NCBI GenBank assembly: GCA_910580225.1
Contig: CAJTXE010000002.1
Span: forward strand, 62,001-126,000
DNA from: an uncultured Acetatifactor sp.
Lineage (GTDB): Bacteria > Bacillota > Clostridia > Lachnospirales > Lachnospiraceae
Length of the DNA: 64,000 nucleotides
Reading direction: 5' to 3'
A program made the translations under genes and the position numbers. Of this stretch, positions 17,616-25,604 are shown piece after piece; position 1 is the first letter of the stretch, and every line of letters starts with the position of its first letter. The notes under the pieces are model-generated. The model made no database searches, was not told the DNA's origin, and worked only from the letters and a program-made list of their open reading frames with translations.

Positions 17616-18272
17616 ATGCGACATGAAATGTTACATGGAATTGATGCGGTTATCTTTGATATGGATGGTTCCCTGGTGGATTCCATGTGGATGTGGAGAG
17701 CCATAGATATTGAGTATCTGGGACGTTTCGGAATACCTTTGCCGGAAGACCTCCAGTCCCGAATAGAGGGTATGAGCTTTGGAGAGACAGCTCTGTATTT
17801 TAAGAAGCACTTTGGAATACCGGATTCTGTGGAAGACATCAAAGAGACCTGGAACCGGATGGCATGGGATAAATACATCTATGAGGTACCCCTGAAAGAA
17901 GGAATTCCGGAATTTCTGAACGGCTGCAGGGATAATGGAATCGCCCTGGGAATCGCTACGAGCAATTCGAGAGAGCTGGCGGAGAACGTTGCCGGAACGC
18001 ACAGACTGCGGGATTATTTTACCTGCATTGTAACGGGCAGCGATGTGGAGCGGGGGAAGCCGGCTCCGGATATTTATCTGGAAGCGGCGCGGCAGCTGAA
18101 GGCAGATCCGGACAAATGTCTGGTATTTGAGGATATCGTAGCGGGAATTCTGGCAGGGAAAAATGCGGGAATGCGGGTCTGTGCCGTGGAAGATGCTTAT
18201 TCCGCTCAGGATGCGGATAGAAAAAGAAAACTTGCGGATTACTATATCCATACTTATTTTCATTTATTCTAA
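17616..18272 (+). CDS. HAD superfamily hydrolase (beta-phosphoglucomutase/phosphatase type)
   Basis: 218 residues. Motif I is VIFDMDGSLVDSMW with the catalytic Asp pair; the usual Thr of DGTLxDS is Ser here. A helical cap (residues about 20-90) follows, then motif II IATSNS, and motifs III/IV VERGKPAPDIYLEA and CLVFEDIVAGILAGKNAG. This is subfamily IA with cap type C1, like beta-phosphoglucomutase or sugar-phosphate phosphatases. The substrate is not determined. The ATG at 17616 has GGAG with 7-base spacing; upstream in-frame sequence from 17499 lacks HAD content. It lies between the RsuA-like and SDR genes, probably in one transcription unit. Confidence 0.87.
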   Translation: MRHEMLHGIDAVIFDMDGSLVDSMWMWRAIDIEYLGRFGIPLPEDLQSRIEGMSFGETALYFKKHFGIPDSVEDIKETWNRMAWDKYIYEVPLKEGIPEFLNGCRDNGIALGIATSNSRELAENVAGTHRLRDYFTCIVTGSDVERGKPAPDIYLEAARQLKADPDKCLVFEDIVAGILAGKNAGMRVCAVEDAYSAQDADRKRKLADYYIHTYFHLF

Positions 18273-18319
18273 AGGAGCTGGCGAAGCTTGAAAGTAAACT
18301 GACAAATATTGACTGGTAT

Positions 18320-18335
18320 GCGCGCTAAAGCGCGC
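18320..18335. repeat. GCGCGC-TAAA-GCGCGC hairpin before an RBS
   Basis: A 6-bp perfect G+C stem with TAAA loop ends one base before the GGGAGGT ribosome-binding stretch (18337-18343) of the SDR gene. The core CGCTAAAGCG recurs at 62069-62078. It could modulate translation of the SDR gene or be a dispersed palindromic element. Confidence 0.6.
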
Positions 18336-18349
18336 CGGGAGGTATAAGC

Positions 18350-19120
18350 ATGAATATTGTGATTATAACAGGCGCTTCCTCTGGCATCGGCAGAGAATTT
18401 GCAGTAAAGATGGACCAGGGATTTCACTGTATTGATGAATTCTGGCTGGTGGCAAGAAGTCGTGATAAACTGGAGGAACTGGCGGGTACGCTGAAACACA
18501 ATGCGAGGATTTTTGCATTGGATATTACGGACAGGAGGAAACTGACAGACCTGGAAGACGCGGTTTTTCGTCATAAAGCGATTGTCAGAATGCTGATTAA
18601 CTGTGCGGGATATGGTATTATGGGGACTTTCTGTGAACATGACAGGGAGTTGGAGTTGGGGATGATCCGCCTAAACTGTGAGGCCCTGACTGAGGTGACT
18701 CACCGGATGATACCCTATATGCGGGAAGGAAGCCGTATTCTGCAGATGGCATCTGCTGCCGCTTTTCTGCCCCAGCCCGATTTTGCGGTATATGCTGCTA
18801 CCAAGTCATATGTATTGAGCTTTGCCAGAGCGCTTGGGGAAGAATTGAAAGCTGCCGGAATCTATGTTACGGCTGTGTGTCCCGGACCGGTGGATACTCC
18901 CTTTTTTGACATTGCCGAAAGGGATACCTCTGCCCTTGCTCTGAAAAAATATACCATGGTTTCTGTTGATAAAGTAGTAGTAAAAGCGCTGAAGGATTCC
19001 TTACGCGGGCATTCCATGTCAGTGTATGGTCTATCCATGAAGTCATGTCAGCTGTTGTCCAGGATTCTGCCTCATTCCGTAATCCTGGAGGCTATGAACC
19101 GTATGAAGAAGATGGGATGA
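18350..19120 (+). CDS. Short-chain dehydrogenase/reductase
   Basis: 256 residues. Classical SDR Rossmann fold: TGASSGIGREFA cofactor loop at residues about 8-19, NCAGYGIMG, a Ser-containing QMASAAAFLPQP, the catalytic YAATKSY, and CPGPVDTPFF. A residual Arg after the second strand (VARSRDKLEEL) suggests NADP(H) preference. The substrate is unknown. Its ribosome binding site GGGAGGT lies right behind a GC-rich hairpin (18320-18335). It is followed 16 bases later by a small membrane protein gene. Confidence 0.9.
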   Translation: MNIVIITGASSGIGREFAVKMDQGFHCIDEFWLVARSRDKLEELAGTLKHNARIFALDITDRRKLTDLEDAVFRHKAIVRMLINCAGYGIMGTFCEHDRELELGMIRLNCEALTEVTHRMIPYMREGSRILQMASAAAFLPQPDFAVYAATKSYVLSFARALGEELKAAGIYVTAVCPGPVDTPFFDIAERDTSALALKKYTMVSVDKVVVKALKDSLRGHSMSVYGLSMKSCQLLSRILPHSVILEAMNRMKKMG

Positions 19121-19136
19121 AGAAAGGATTTTGAAC

Positions 19137-19721
19137 ATGCAGCTGAAACGATTGTTTTCCACAGACAATGTAAAAGGTACCAGAGATTATCTGAATACAC
19201 AGAAGCGATATGAGATTCTTCGGACACTGCTTTATTTCGGCATTTCCCTGTCGCTGTTTGCCGCCGGTTATATTCAGACTGGAAGCAGGGGAAACCTGTT
19301 GACTATTATTGCTGTCCTTGGGTGTCTGCCTGCCAGCAAAAGTGCGGTGGGAGCAGTGATGTTCTGCCGCTTTCACAGCTGCGGGGCGGAGGCGGGAGCG
19401 GAAATCGAGCGCCACAGCCAGGGGTTGAGCGGTCTCTATGATATGGTTTTTACTTCTTATCAGAAAAATTATGTGGTCAGCCATCTGGCTGTATGCGGGA
19501 ATACGGTCTGTGGCTTTGCGGAGGACGGCCGATTCGCGGAAAATGAATTTTACAGGCATATCGGAGATATTTTGAAGAGGGACGGCCATAAAAATGTAAC
19601 GGTGAAAATTTTTACCAATTTGGCCAGATACACGGAGCGGCTGGAGCAGATGAAGGCATTGGAGAGGGATGAGGATCAGAGCAGGGCTGTGATTGCCACG
19701 CTGAAAAGTGTTGCACTTTAA
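19137..19721 (+). CDS. Conserved small membrane protein, function unknown
   Basis: 194 residues. Two hydrophobic segments are seen near residues 30-45 (TLLYFGISLSLFAAGYI) and 50-70 (LLTIIAVLGCLPASKSAVGAVMFC), followed by a hydrophilic domain of about 115 residues ending with LARYTERLEQMKAL. I do not recognise a named family. The ATG at 19137 is 8 bases after AAAGGA and preferred over the in-frame TTG at 19131. It sits tightly between the SDR and the RluA-type synthase genes and is probably co-transcribed with them. Confidence 0.75.
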   Translation: MQLKRLFSTDNVKGTRDYLNTQKRYEILRTLLYFGISLSLFAAGYIQTGSRGNLLTIIAVLGCLPASKSAVGAVMFCRFHSCGAEAGAEIERHSQGLSGLYDMVFTSYQKNYVVSHLAVCGNTVCGFAEDGRFAENEFYRHIGDILKRDGHKNVTVKIFTNLARYTERLEQMKALERDEDQSRAVIATLKSVAL

Positions 19722-19771
19722 GGGGGTGGAAATGATAAAAGATGGGGGCTGCGTAAAAGGCGGATAATGAG

Positions 19772-20920
19772 ATGAAGTCAGTTATCATAGGAAAGAACCA
19801 GGCGGGACAGCGTCTGGACAAATTTTTACATAAATATCTTCCTCTTGCCGGAGACGGCTTTCTATATAAAATGCTCCGGAAGAAAAATATTACATTGAAT
19901 GGGAAAAAAGCAGAAGGGCGGGAGATGCTTGCACTGAATGACCGGGTAACCCTCTTTTTTTCGGACGAAACCTATGCAAAGTTTTCCGGAAGAGTCGATG
20001 ATATAGATTCAGAGCGGCGAGATTCTGCCGGGCGAAAAGAAGGCGGCGAAACCAGGGACAGAGAGGTCAAGCGGCATTCGTCTGCACTTGAGGAGTATGA
20101 AAAGGCATATAAAAGCCTGCGTGGAATCAGCATCCTGTACGAAGATGCCGACTGCCTGATTCTGAATAAGCCCGCAGGTCTGCTGACCCAGAAGGCTTCA
20201 GCGGGGGATATCAGTCTGAATGAATGGTTAATCGGATATTTATTATCGAAAAATAAAGAACCAGAACAGGAGCTTGCCTTTTTTCGTCCCTCTGTCTGCA
20301 ACCGCCTGGACAGAAATACCAGCGGTATTGTTCTCTGCGGGAAGAGTCTGGCAGGGCTGCAATACTTAAGCAGCTGCATAAAAGAGCGCAGGATAAGGAA
20401 GTTCTACCGGACGATTTGTACAGGATCCCTGGAGAAGGCTGCCATAGTCCGCGGTTATCTGGAGAAGGATTCCAGGCGAAATAAGGTGACAATATCCGCA
20501 GAGGCGCCGGCCGGAGGAAGCGGGGAGAAGGCAGCTCTCATTCATACTGCATTTTCGCCGCTGGAGATCACAGATTCGTATACTCTGCTGGAGGTGGAGC
20601 TGATCACCGGCAAGAGCCATCAGATTCGGGCTCATCTGGCAGACATTGGGCATCCTCTGATCGGAGATTACAAATACGGGCAGGAATCTGTAAACCGCAT
20701 TTTGAAAGAGAGATATGGATTGGGGCATCATCTGCTTCATGCCTGTAGAGTTACTTTTCCGAAAGCTGACCAGGGACCGGGAATCAGGCTGAGTGGCATA
20801 AGTGTCAGCGCACCCTGTCCGGAGCTGTTTCGGCGTATGGAGGAGGATTTGCTGCACCATAAGCTGTCAAAGTCCAAAACAGTCCGCAGGTACAAAAACG
20901 AACCGGGAGAAGGAAAATAA
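19772..20920 (+). CDS. RluA-family pseudouridine synthase
   Basis: 382 residues, long for the family because of an about 40-residue charged linker (residues 74-115, rich in Asp, Arg, Glu and Ser) between the S4 domain (QRLDKFLHKYLPLAG, FLYKMLRKKNITLNGKKA) and the catalytic domain. The nucleophile is Asp180 in NRLDRNTSGIVL; LLEVELITGKSHQIRAHL and ADIGHPLIGDYKYG complete the RluA signature. It isomerises uridines in 23S rRNA (RluC-like), though the exact target is inferred only. recU starts 7 bases after its stop. Confidence 0.88.
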   Translation: MKSVIIGKNQAGQRLDKFLHKYLPLAGDGFLYKMLRKKNITLNGKKAEGREMLALNDRVTLFFSDETYAKFSGRVDDIDSERRDSAGRKEGGETRDREVKRHSSALEEYEKAYKSLRGISILYEDADCLILNKPAGLLTQKASAGDISLNEWLIGYLLSKNKEPEQELAFFRPSVCNRLDRNTSGIVLCGKSLAGLQYLSSCIKERRIRKFYRTICTGSLEKAAIVRGYLEKDSRRNKVTISAEAPAGGSGEKAALIHTAFSPLEITDSYTLLEVELITGKSHQIRAHLADIGHPLIGDYKYGQESVNRILKERYGLGHHLLHACRVTFPKADQGPGIRLSGISVSAPCPELFRRMEEDLLHHKLSKSKTVRRYKNEPGEGK

Positions 20921-20927
20921 GAAAACT

Positions 20928-21461
20928 ATGGCTACATGGAATTCCAGGGGATTGCGGGGCTCCACGTTGGAGGATATGATCAACAGGACAAACGAAAAAT
21001 ATGCCGATGCAGGGCTGGCACTGATCCAGAAGATTCCCACTCCCATTACCCCCATTAAAATTGATAAAGAACATCATCAGATTACTCTGGCCTATTTTGA
21101 ACAGAAAAGTACAGTTGACTATATAGGGGCAGTACAGGGGCTGCCGGTATGTTTTGATGCAAAGGAATGTGGGGCAGACACATTTGCCCTTCAAAATATT
21201 CATGAGCACCAGGTCTCCTTTATGCAGAAGTTCGAAAAACAGGGCGGAATCTCCTTTTTTCTGATTTACTACACCCACAAGGATACTTTTTACTACCTTC
21301 CGCTGGAGATGCTGCTGTATTTCTGGAATCGGGCGAAAGACGGGGGACGGAAAAGCTTCCGCTATGAAGAGCTGAATCCGGAGTATATTCTGCCCCGGAA
21401 GCATGGGGTTCTGGTGCCCTATCTGGATATGCTTGGGAAGGATTTGGAGGACAGGGCTTGA
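20928..21461 (+). CDS. recU: Holliday junction resolvase RecU
   Basis: 177 residues, typical length. RecU is the Firmicutes Holliday junction resolvase, resolving recombination intermediates. The signature GSTLEDMINRTNEKYADAGLALIQKIPTPITP is split over residues 10-40; catalytic acidic residues occur in FDAKE. NIHEHQVSFM and GGISFFLIYY also match the RecU family (PF03838). The ATG at 20928 gives the family start; the frame is open further upstream, inside the previous gene, without RecU content. The stop codon overlaps the -35 box of the histidine operon promoter. Confidence 0.93.
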   Translation: MATWNSRGLRGSTLEDMINRTNEKYADAGLALIQKIPTPITPIKIDKEHHQITLAYFEQKSTVDYIGAVQGLPVCFDAKECGADTFALQNIHEHQVSFMQKFEKQGGISFFLIYYTHKDTFYYLPLEMLLYFWNRAKDGGRKSFRYEELNPEYILPRKHGVLVPYLDMLGKDLEDRA

Positions 21462-21486
21462 CAGTAGTGGTATCATCCGATATACT
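21458..21486 (+). promoter_or_regulatory. Histidine operon promoter
   Basis: Consensus TTGACA (21458-21463), 17-base spacer, TATACT (21481-21486). It is the best sigma-A promoter in the window. The -35 overlaps the recU stop codon. The leader to the hisZ start is about 80 bases and shows no T-box or attenuator of usual size. Confidence 0.75.
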
Positions 21487-21574
21487 ACAGATAATTTGCT
21501 GTGGCAGCGTGGTGTTACGTTAAAGTGTTGAAGTGATATGCCATACAGGCCGTGGATAACGACAGGAGGTTTTT

Positions 21575-22684
21575 ATGAGTCAGAGATTGCTGCATACACC
21601 TGAGGGTGTGAGAGATTTATACGGAAAGGAATATGCAGGGAAGCTTCATGTGGAAACGCGGCTTAAGGAAAGTGTCCGGCTCTATGGCTACGAGGAGATT
21701 CAGACGCCGACATTTGAGTTTTTTGATATCTTTTCCAGTCAGATCGGTACCACTCCCAGCAAGGAACTCTACAAATTTTTCGACAAGGAAGGGAATACCC
21801 TGGTGCTCCGTCCTGATTTTACGCCTTCTATCGCCAGGTGTGCTGCGAAATATTTCTGCGAGGAGCAGGTGCCGTTACGGTTCAGCTATCTGGGCAATAC
21901 CTTTACAAATACTTCTAATCTGCAGGGAAAGCTGAAGGAGGCTACACAGATGGGGGTAGAACTGATCAATGACCCTTCGGTGGAAGCAGACGCGGAAATG
22001 ATTTCACTGTTGGTTCGGGCTCTGCAGAATACGGGACTGGAACGCTTTCAGGTTGCCATCGGAGATGTGGAATATTTCAAAGGACTCTGTGAGGAGGCAG
22101 GTCTGGATGAGGAGACAGAGCTGGATTTGCGGACATTTATTTCCGGGAAAAACTACTTTGCCGCCCAGGAGCTCTTGCAGGAACGGGGGGTAGGGAAATC
22201 CTGTCAGGACAGACTTCTGGGCCTTGCGGATTTGTTCGGAGAGATGGGATCCCTGCCACAGGCAGGCGCTGCGGCTGGAAATCAACGTTCCAGAAAGGCA
22301 ATCCAAAGACTGGAGAGGCTTTATTCCCTGTTGAAATTATATGAGGTGGAGACTTATGTCTCCTTTGACCTGGGAATGCTGAGTAAATATCGATACTACA
22401 CAGGAGTAATATTTAAGGCTTATACCTATGGTGTGGGAGAAGCGATTGTGAAAGGCGGCAGATATGACAGGCTGCTGCAGCAGTTTGGAAAAGATGCGCC
22501 GGCAGTGGGATTTGTCATGGTGGTTGACAGTATCCTGGAGGCGCTTTCCAGACAGAGGGCAGAAATTCCGGCTCCGGAAGAGATCCGGAAGATTTCGTAT
22601 GAGAACAGCAATTTTGCCGAAAAACTGGAGGAGGCGGAACTGCTCCGGAGAGAGGGAATTCCGGTACAGCTGATTCCTGTATGA
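21575..22684 (+). CDS. hisZ: ATP phosphoribosyltransferase regulatory subunit
   Basis: 369 residues. A class II histidyl-tRNA synthetase-like protein lacking aminoacylation function; it forms the active and histidine-sensitive complex with short HisG. Visible are TPEGVRDLYGKEY, the motif 2-like LRPDFTPSIARCAAKYF with FSYLGNTF, and the late SFDLGMLSKYRYYTGVIFKAYTYG and GGRYDRLLQQFG (histidine-site residues). AGGAGG lies upstream of the ATG. It overlaps the in-frame region upstream of hisG and opens the his operon. Confidence 0.93.
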   Translation: MSQRLLHTPEGVRDLYGKEYAGKLHVETRLKESVRLYGYEEIQTPTFEFFDIFSSQIGTTPSKELYKFFDKEGNTLVLRPDFTPSIARCAAKYFCEEQVPLRFSYLGNTFTNTSNLQGKLKEATQMGVELINDPSVEADAEMISLLVRALQNTGLERFQVAIGDVEYFKGLCEEAGLDEETELDLRTFISGKNYFAAQELLQERGVGKSCQDRLLGLADLFGEMGSLPQAGAAAGNQRSRKAIQRLERLYSLLKLYEVETYVSFDLGMLSKYRYYTGVIFKAYTYGVGEAIVKGGRYDRLLQQFGKDAPAVGFVMVVDSILEALSRQRAEIPAPEEIRKISYENSNFAEKLEEAELLRREGIPVQLIPV

Positions 22685-22821
22685 GGAATGTCTGGAGCGT
22701 GTCTGAACATTGCACCGGAACCAATGGAACGGGATTTTTATGGGAAAGGCATATGACGGGGGAAGAAAATGATGCGGCACCGGTCCCAGGGCTGACAGAT
22801 ATTTGGGAGGAACAAAAAGGG

Positions 22822-23478
22822 ATGATAAACGAGCGGTATCTGACCTTTGCTTTGGCCAAAGGCAGGCTTGCCAATAAGACATTGGAATTGTTTGAACACA
22901 TGGGGATCACCTGCGAGGAGATGAAGGATAAGAAGACGCGGAAGCTGATTTTTGTAAACCAGGAGAGGAAGCTGAGATTTTTTCTTGCGAAAGGACCGGA
23001 TGTGCCTACCTATGTGGAATACGGCGCCGCAGACATTGGGGTAGCAGGCAGTGATACCATTCTGGAGGAGAATCGGAATGTGTATGAGGTGCTGGATCTG
23101 GGCTTTGGAAAATGCAGGATGTGTGTCTGCGGACCGGAATCTGCCAGAGAACTGCTGCAGCACCATGAGCGGATCCGGGTGGCGAGCAAATATCCGAATA
23201 TTGCAAAGGATTATTTCTATAATAAGAAACATCAGACCGTAGATATCATCAAACTCAACGGTTCCGTGGAGCTTGGACCTCTGGTGGGATTGTCCGAGGT
23301 CATTGTGGATATTGTGGAGACCGGTTCCACATTGAAGGAAAACGGGCTGCAGGTCTTGGAGGAAGTCCGTCCCCTTTCGGCCAGAATGATTGTCAATCCG
23401 GTAAGTATGCAGATGGACCGAGAGCGGATCCGGGAAATCGTTGTTGGGCTTCGCAGGGAGATGGCTGCAAATAACTGA
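22822..23478 (+). CDS. hisG: ATP phosphoribosyltransferase, short form
   Basis: 218 residues, the short HisG form lacking the C-terminal regulatory domain, consistent with the adjacent hisZ. It catalyses the first committed step, ATP + PRPP to phosphoribosyl-ATP. FALAKGRLANKTLELF, LRFFLAKGPDVPTYVEYGAAD (split over strands), DIGVAGSDTILEE and the PRPP-binding VDIVETGSTLKENGL are present. The ATG at 22822 is preceded by GGGAGG at 22805-22810; the longer in-frame extension back to 22681 carries no family residues, although the 138-base gap between hisZ and hisG is unusually long for an operon. Confidence 0.93.
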   Translation: MINERYLTFALAKGRLANKTLELFEHMGITCEEMKDKKTRKLIFVNQERKLRFFLAKGPDVPTYVEYGAADIGVAGSDTILEENRNVYEVLDLGFGKCRMCVCGPESARELLQHHERIRVASKYPNIAKDYFYNKKHQTVDIIKLNGSVELGPLVGLSEVIVDIVETGSTLKENGLQVLEEVRPLSARMIVNPVSMQMDRERIREIVVGLRREMAANN

Positions 23479-23585
23479 TACAGGTTTATTGCTGTTATTG
23501 GGCAATTTAGAAGCAGTGAGGATGTGAAGAATACCGGAAGCGGGAACAACGGCATTTCGGCAGGCATGGAGGAAGAGAGGAAAAT

Positions 23586-24887
23586 ATGAGAATCATTGAA
23601 TTGACGAAGGAATCAAAAGCAGATCTGCTGAATGGTTTATTGAAAAGGAGTCCCAATCATTATTCAGAATATGAGAATAAAGTAAATGAAATATTGGATA
23701 ATGTTCGAACGAAACGGGATCAGGCTCTGTTTGAATATACACTGAAATTTGACGGATTTGCCTTGAACGCGGAAAATATCCGGGTGACGGAAGCGGAGAT
23801 AGAAGAAGCTTACCGCAGACTGGAGCCTGCCCTGGTGGATGTTATCCGACGCAGTGGGGAGAATATTCGGGATTTCCACAGGAAGCAGCTTCGCACCGGC
23901 TGGTTTGACACGAAAGAGGACGGGAGTCTTCTGGGGATGAAACTGACACCCATTGCCAGGGCAGGTGTCTATGTTCCTGGAGGAAAGGCGGCGTATCCCT
24001 CCAGCGTACTGATGAATGTGATTCCGGCGAAGGTGGCGGGAGTGAAAGATATTATCATGACCACGCCGCCCGGACCGGACGGACATGTGAATCCCGGTAC
24101 TCTGGTGGCTGCAGATATTGCGGGGGTGGATGCCATCTATAAGGTGGGCGGCGCACAGGCAGTTGCGGCGATGGCCTTCGGAACAGAGTCCTTGCCAAAA
24201 GTGGACAAGATCACCGGCCCGGGGAATATCTTTGTTGCTCTGGCCAAAAAGGCAGTGTACGGTTATGTGGGGATCGATTCTGTGGCAGGACCCAGTGAGA
24301 TTCTGGTGTTGGCGGATGGGCATGCCAATCCCAGATATGTGGCAGCAGACCTGCTTTCCCAGGCAGAACATGATGAACTGGCCAGCGCCATTCTGATTAC
24401 AACCTCAAGGACATTGGCGGAAGAGGTTTCCAAAGAGGTAGAGCGTTTTACGCAGAACCTTTCCCGAAAGGAGATTATCCGCAGGTCTCTGGATAACTAT
24501 GGCTGTATTCTTCTGGCAGATAATCTGCAGGATGCCGTGGATGCTGCCAATGAGATTGCATCGGAGCATCTGGAGATTCTGACGGAAAATCCTTTTGAGG
24601 TGATGGCAAAGATCCGTAATGCAGGTGCCATCTTTCTGGGAGAATCTTCCTGTGAGCCTCTGGGAGACTATTTTGCAGGCCCGAACCATATTCTTCCCAC
24701 CAACGGCACTGCCAGGTTTTTTTCTCCTTTAAATGTGGATGATTTTATGAAAAAGACCAGCATCATCTCTTATTCCAGGGAAGCCCTGGAAAAAGTGCAT
24801 CGGGAGATTGCGCTTTTTGCCGACAGCGAAGGTCTGACGGCCCATGCAGGCAGTATAAAAGTCAGGTTCGAAGAAGCTCAAAATTGA
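23586..24887 (+). CDS. hisD: Histidinol dehydrogenase
   Basis: 433 residues. Catalyses the last two oxidations of histidine synthesis, L-histidinol to L-histidine with NAD+ and zinc. PIARAGVYVPGGKAAYPSS, the GPGNIFVALAKKAV region, zinc-site SQAEHDELASAI, the catalytic EHLEI glutamate-histidine pair and GPNHILPT are all present. Start ATG follows AGAGGAAA. Part of the operon from the promoter at 21458. Confidence 0.95.
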   Translation: MRIIELTKESKADLLNGLLKRSPNHYSEYENKVNEILDNVRTKRDQALFEYTLKFDGFALNAENIRVTEAEIEEAYRRLEPALVDVIRRSGENIRDFHRKQLRTGWFDTKEDGSLLGMKLTPIARAGVYVPGGKAAYPSSVLMNVIPAKVAGVKDIIMTTPPGPDGHVNPGTLVAADIAGVDAIYKVGGAQAVAAMAFGTESLPKVDKITGPGNIFVALAKKAVYGYVGIDSVAGPSEILVLADGHANPRYVAADLLSQAEHDELASAILITTSRTLAEEVSKEVERFTQNLSRKEIIRRSLDNYGCILLADNLQDAVDAANEIASEHLEILTENPFEVMAKIRNAGAIFLGESSCEPLGDYFAGPNHILPTNGTARFFSPLNVDDFMKKTSIISYSREALEKVHREIALFADSEGLTAHAGSIKVRFEEAQN

Positions 24888-24947
24888 AATGAAGGAAATG
24901 ATATCAGGAAATCATAAATAGAGATCTGGGAAAAGGAAGCGAATAGA

Positions 24948-25535
24948 ATGACAAGAACGGCAGCCATACACAGGACCACAAAAGAAACGGATATTTCTCT
25001 TACTGTCAATCTGGATGGGACAGGGATATCTGATATTTCCACTGGAATCGGTTTCTTTGATCATATGCTGGAGGGATTTTCCAGACATGGCTTTTTTGAC
25101 CTGAAATGCCATGTGAAGGGTGATCTGCATGTGGATGGACATCACACTGTTGAAGACACTGGAATAGTGCTTGGGCAGGCTCTGGCAAAGGCGGTGGGGG
25201 ATAAGAGAGGAATCCGCAGGTACGGTTACTTTATCCTTCCCATGGATGATGCACTGGCCCTGTGTGCGGTAGATCTCTGCGGCAGGCCCTGGCTGAATTT
25301 CCAGTGCAGTTTTCCCGCACAGCAGGCAGGGGACCTGGATACGGAACTGGTGAGAGAATTTTTCTATGCGGTTTCCTATAGTGGGGGCATGAACCTGCAT
25401 CTCAAGATACTGGACGGGCAGAATACACACCATATGATTGAAGCCCTGTTTAAGGCTTTTGCGAAAGCACTGGATCAGGCAGTGGGGACAGATCCCCGGG
25501 TGGCAGATGTGCTCAGTACCAAGGGAAGCCTGTAG
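24948..25535 (+). CDS. hisB: Imidazoleglycerol-phosphate dehydratase
   Basis: 195 residues, monofunctional form. Manganese enzyme converting imidazole glycerol phosphate to imidazole acetol phosphate. The two metal-binding repeats are visible as FFDHML / DGHHTVEDTG and the later DGQNTHHMIEALFKAFAKAL. The start MTRTAAIHRTTKETDI is standard. It lies between hisD and the hisIE fusion in the operon. Confidence 0.95.
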   Translation: MTRTAAIHRTTKETDISLTVNLDGTGISDISTGIGFFDHMLEGFSRHGFFDLKCHVKGDLHVDGHHTVEDTGIVLGQALAKAVGDKRGIRRYGYFILPMDDALALCAVDLCGRPWLNFQCSFPAQQAGDLDTELVREFFYAVSYSGGMNLHLKILDGQNTHHMIEALFKAFAKALDQAVGTDPRVADVLSTKGSL

Positions 25536-25604
25536 AGAAAGGATATACCGGGGAAAGCGGGAAAACAAAAGACGGGAACAGGGAAAGACAAATGAGGTAT
25601 TTAT

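Noticed and set aside
20802..20927. N-terminal extension of recU
   Set aside because: In frame but inside the RluA-type gene; RecU homology begins at the ATG at 20928.
21487..21574. T-box or histidine attenuator in the his leader
   Set aside because: The leader is only about 80 bases with no specifier or terminator/antiterminator pair.
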